DNA of 6,577 nt, taken from assembly GCA_017399325.1 (NCBI GenBank), contig JAFQDY010000139.1, positions 1 to 6,577 of the forward strand, given 5' to 3'. The position numbers and the translations under genes are program-made. The notes beneath the pieces were generated by a model. That model was given only the letters and a program-made list of their open reading frames with translations, was not told the origin of the DNA and searched no databases. Positions 4,508-6,577 of the stretch are shown piece by piece. The stretch is from Oscillospiraceae bacterium (GTDB lineage Bacteria > Bacillota > Clostridia > Oscillospirales > Oscillospiraceae). Positions within the stretch are counted from its first letter, which is position 1, and each line of letters begins with the position of its first letter.

Positions 4508-4939
4508 TTATTTTTTGTACTGGGCGACTGCCAGCTCGTCGCAGCGGTTGTTTTTCTCGTTTTCCGCGTGGCCTTTGACCCAATGGTAGCGGAGGGTATG
4601 GATATGGGTCAGATCCAGGAGTTTCCCCCACAGGTCCGGATTCAAGGCAGGCTTTTTGTCTGCCTTTTTCCAGCCGTTTTTCCGCCAACTTTCCGCCCAG
4701 CCTTTCGACAGGCCGTCGATCACATACTTGGAGTCCGAGTACAGTTCCACGATGCAAGGCTCTTTCAGGGCAGAAAGGCCTGCGATCACCGCGGTCAGTT
4801 CCATACGGTTGTTGGTGGTGCTTTCTTCGCCGCCGGAGAGTTCTTTTTCCGCGCCGTTAAACTCCAGAATCGCACCCCAGCCGCCCGGGCCGGGGTTGCC
4901 GGAGCAGGCGCCGTCGGTGTAAAGGGTCACGGTCTTCAT
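4508..4939 (-). CDS. rnhA: Ribonuclease HI
   Basis: RNase HI cuts the RNA strand of RNA-DNA hybrids, clearing R-loops and primers in the cytoplasm. The protein has 143 residues, a typical length for the Escherichia coli-type enzyme. All catalytic residues are present: D9 in Y-T-D-G-A-C-S-G-N-P-G-P-G-G-W-G, E47 in N-N-R-M-E-L-T, D69 in Y-S-D-S-K-Y-V and D134 in N-N-R-C-D-E-L-A, plus H124 in V-K-G-H-A-E-N. The basic handle K-N-G-W-K-K (87-92) between the third and fourth motifs is also kept, as in E. coli RNase HI. The ATG (4939-4937) overlaps the gyrA stop TGA (4938-4936) in an ATGA junction, so translation is probably coupled to gyrA. GAGGGC in the gyrA end is the likely ribosome binding site. 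Confidence 0.98.
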   Translation of the reverse strand: MKTVTLYTDGACSGNPGPGGWGAILEFNGAEKELSGGEESTTNNRMELTAVIAGLSALKEPCIVELYSDSKYVIDGLSKGWAESWRKNGWKKADKKPALNPDLWGKLLDLTHIHTLRYHWVKGHAENEKNNRCDELAVAQYKK

Positions 4940-6577
4940 TCTGCTGCGCCCTCGTCTTCTGTTTCTTCCGTTTCCACCCGCTGGATGGCGACCAGTTTGT
5001 TGCCCTCCTCGATACGCATCACGATCACGCCCTGCACATCCCGCTTGTAAACATTGATGCCGGAAGCCTTCACGCGAATGATGACACCGCCGTTTTCAAT
5101 GAGCATCACATCGTCAGTTTCGGATACGGTGCAGCAGCCTGCCACGCAGCCGGTTTTTACGGTGATGTTATAGTTCTTAAGACCCTTGCCGCCACGGCTC
5201 TGCGGGATCTTTTCACCCTCCGGGCCGGTCCGCAGGTACTCGGCAAGTTCCGTGCGCTTGCCGAAGCCGTTCTCGGTAACGGTGAGGAGCGTCTTGCCCT
5301 CTTCCCACTTTTCAGCGCCGATCACATAGTCTTCGCCGGTTAACATAATACCGCGGACGCCAGCCGCATCACGACCCATGGGACGCACATCATTTTCATT
5401 GAAGCAGATGGCCATACCCTCCCGGGTGGCAAGGATGATGTTGTCATCGCCCTTGGTGCGGATCACATTGATCAGTTGGTCGCCCTCGTTCAGGGTGATG
5501 GCCCGGATACCGGTCTTGCGACGGGTATTCAGTTCGATGAAGGGGATACGCTTCACAGTGCCCTTCTGGGTCACCATCATCAGGTACTCGTCTTCATAGA
5601 AATCCCTTGTAATTACAGTGGCTGTGACACTTTCGCCCTGCTCCAGCGGCAGGATATTGATCATGGCTGTGCCACGGGCGGTACGGCCTGCTTCGGGGAT
5701 CTGATAACCCTTCCGATGATGCACGCGACCCCTGTCGGTGAAGAACAGAAGATGGTCGTGGGTGGATGCCACATACAGGCTCTTGACATAGTCTTCTTCC
5801 TTCAAATTCTGCGCGTTGACACCACGGCCGCCCCGGCTTTGTGTGCGGTAAATATCCACAGGCATCCGCTTTACATAACCTTCTTTGGAGATGGTGAAGG
5901 CGCAGGTTTCTTCCTCGATCAGATCCTCAATATCGATCTCGTCTTCGATCTCCTGGATCTCGGTTTTTCTCTCGTCGCCGAACTTGTCCCGAATGGCGAT
6001 CAATTCCTCGCGGAGCACGGCCTGCAACTTGGCCCGGTCAGCCAGCAAGTCCAGATAGTAAGCGATTCGCTCCTGCAATTCGTCGAATTCTGCCTGCAGT
6101 TTTTCTCTGTCCAGGCCTTGCAGCGCCTTCAGACGCATATCCAAAATGGCCTGGGCCTGCACATCATCCAAACCGAACCGGGCGCAGAGTTTTTCCTTGG
6201 CATCGTCGTAGGACGAACGGATAATGCGGATGACCTCGTCGATGTTGTCCTGGGCGATCAGCAAGCCTTCCAGCAAATGGGCGCGCTCCCGGGCCTTTTT
6301 CAGGTCAAACTCGGTGCGGCGGGTCAGCACTTCCATCTGGAAGGTGAGATACTCGTCAATGATCTGCCGCAAAGACAGGATCCGCGGCTGCTTCTGGTCG
6401 TCGACCAGCGCCAGCATAATGATGCCGAAACTAGACTGCAGCGCGGTCTGCTTGAACAGGGTGTTCATCACCACCTGGGGATTGGCATCCTTTTTCAGTT
6501 CAATGACCATGCGCATACCGTTACGGTCGGTCTCGTCGCGAAGGTCAGAAATACCGTCGATGCGCCTGTCCTTTACC
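4936..6577 (-). CDS. gyrA: DNA gyrase subunit A (C-terminal part; 5' end outside window)
   Basis: This is subunit A of the type IIA topoisomerase that introduces negative supercoils. The frame is open to the right edge, with 546 residues visible, beginning V-K-D-R-R-I-D-G-I-S-D-L-R-D-E-T. This corresponds to roughly residue 270 of the E. coli protein, so the winged-helix domain, the quinolone-resistance region and the active-site tyrosine lie outside the window. The visible part covers the end of the tower, the coiled-coil arm (including A-R-E-R-A-H-L-L-E-G-L-L-I-A) and the six-bladed beta-pinwheel. The first blade has a GyrA box, Q-S-R-G-G-R-G (5841-5821), which separates GyrA from ParC. A related Q-S-R-G-G-K-G lies in a late blade (5202-5182). 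The protein ends in an acidic tail, E-E-T-E-D-E-G-A-A-E. The stop overlaps the rnhA start. Confidence 0.97.
   Translation of the reverse strand, partial: VKDRRIDGISDLRDETDRNGMRMVIELKKDANPQVVMNTLFKQTALQSSFGIIMLALVDDQKQPRILSLRQIIDEYLTFQMEVLTRRTEFDLKKARERAHLLEGLLIAQDNIDEVIRIIRSSYDDAKEKLCARFGLDDVQAQAILDMRLKALQGLDREKLQAEFDELQERIAYYLDLLADRAKLQAVLREELIAIRDKFGDERKTEIQEIEDEIDIEDLIEEETCAFTISKEGYVKRMPVDIYRTQSRGGRGVNAQNLKEEDYVKSLYVASTHDHLLFFTDRGRVHHRKGYQIPEAGRTARGTAMINILPLEQGESVTATVITRDFYEDEYLMMVTQKGTVKRIPFIELNTRRKTGIRAITLNEGDQLINVIRTKGDDNIILATREGMAICFNENDVRPMGRDAAGVRGIMLTGEDYVIGAEKWEEGKTLLTVTENGFGKRTELAEYLRTGPEGEKIPQSRGGKGLKNYNITVKTGCVAGCCTVSETDDVMLIENGGVIIRVKASGINVYKRDVQGVIVMRIEEGNKLVAIQRVETEETEDEGAAE

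Noticed and set aside
4568..5050. Plus-strand open frame opposite rnhA and the gyrA end
   Set aside because: It is antisense to two well-supported genes and shows no recognisable domain.
5182..5202. Second GyrA-box-like motif as something unusual
   Set aside because: A Q-S-R-G-G-K-G-type motif in a late pinwheel blade also occurs, as I recall, in Bacillus GyrA, so it is ordinary.

Overview
The window looks like a piece of a Clostridia (Bacillota) chromosome, probably from the Oscillospiraceae/Ruminococcaceae type of gut anaerobe. The evidence is a methionyl-tRNA synthetase gene controlled by a T-box leader, a RemB (YaaB/DUF370) gene near gyrase, a Na+-pumping decarboxylase subunit, G+C-rich coding sequence with A+T-rich spacers, and dispersed palindromic repeats of a kind I recall from that group. 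The taxonomic call is inference.

Layout, left to right. (1) Positions 1-869 (+) hold the 3' two thirds of a sodium ion-translocating decarboxylase beta subunit gene, closed by a hairpin terminator. (2) Just beyond, 922-973 is a degraded copy of the last codons of the same kind of gene. It differs almost only at silent positions and has its own UUCG-capped terminator, so a second paralogue once stood here. (3) Positions 1012-1190 are a gene-free island of repeats: an A+T-rich direct repeat, two opposed GTAG-headed palindromes, a small palindrome and a 7-bp tandem array. (4) Positions 1201-1230 are a consensus-like promoter overlapped by inverted repeats. It drives a Met-type T-box riboswitch (about 1255-1512) and metG (1533-3494, +), which ends in a terminator that should work in both directions. 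(5) Positions 3555-3720 are a MITE-like element made of stacked hairpins. (6) On the minus strand, reading leftward from the right edge, lie gyrA (5' end outside the window), rnhA (start overlaps the gyrA stop), an IS200-like REP-associated tyrosine transposase (RAYT) and remB (start overlaps the RAYT stop). Their tight packing suggests one transcription unit that converges on metG.

The most interesting theme is a RAYT/REP system. Six palindromes in the window begin with GTAG at the foot of a G-rich hairpin, the layout described for REP substrates of RAYT enzymes. Two are identical 24-bp units in inverted orientation inside the RAYT reading frame, where they encode protein segments. A third lies just upstream of the RAYT start. 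A fourth sits in the apical loop of Stem III of the metG T-box riboswitch, apparently tolerated because the insert is itself a hairpin. The last two form an opposed pair in the oad-metG spacer. RAYT appears to have entered between rnhA and remB and may have replaced the normal remB start codon.
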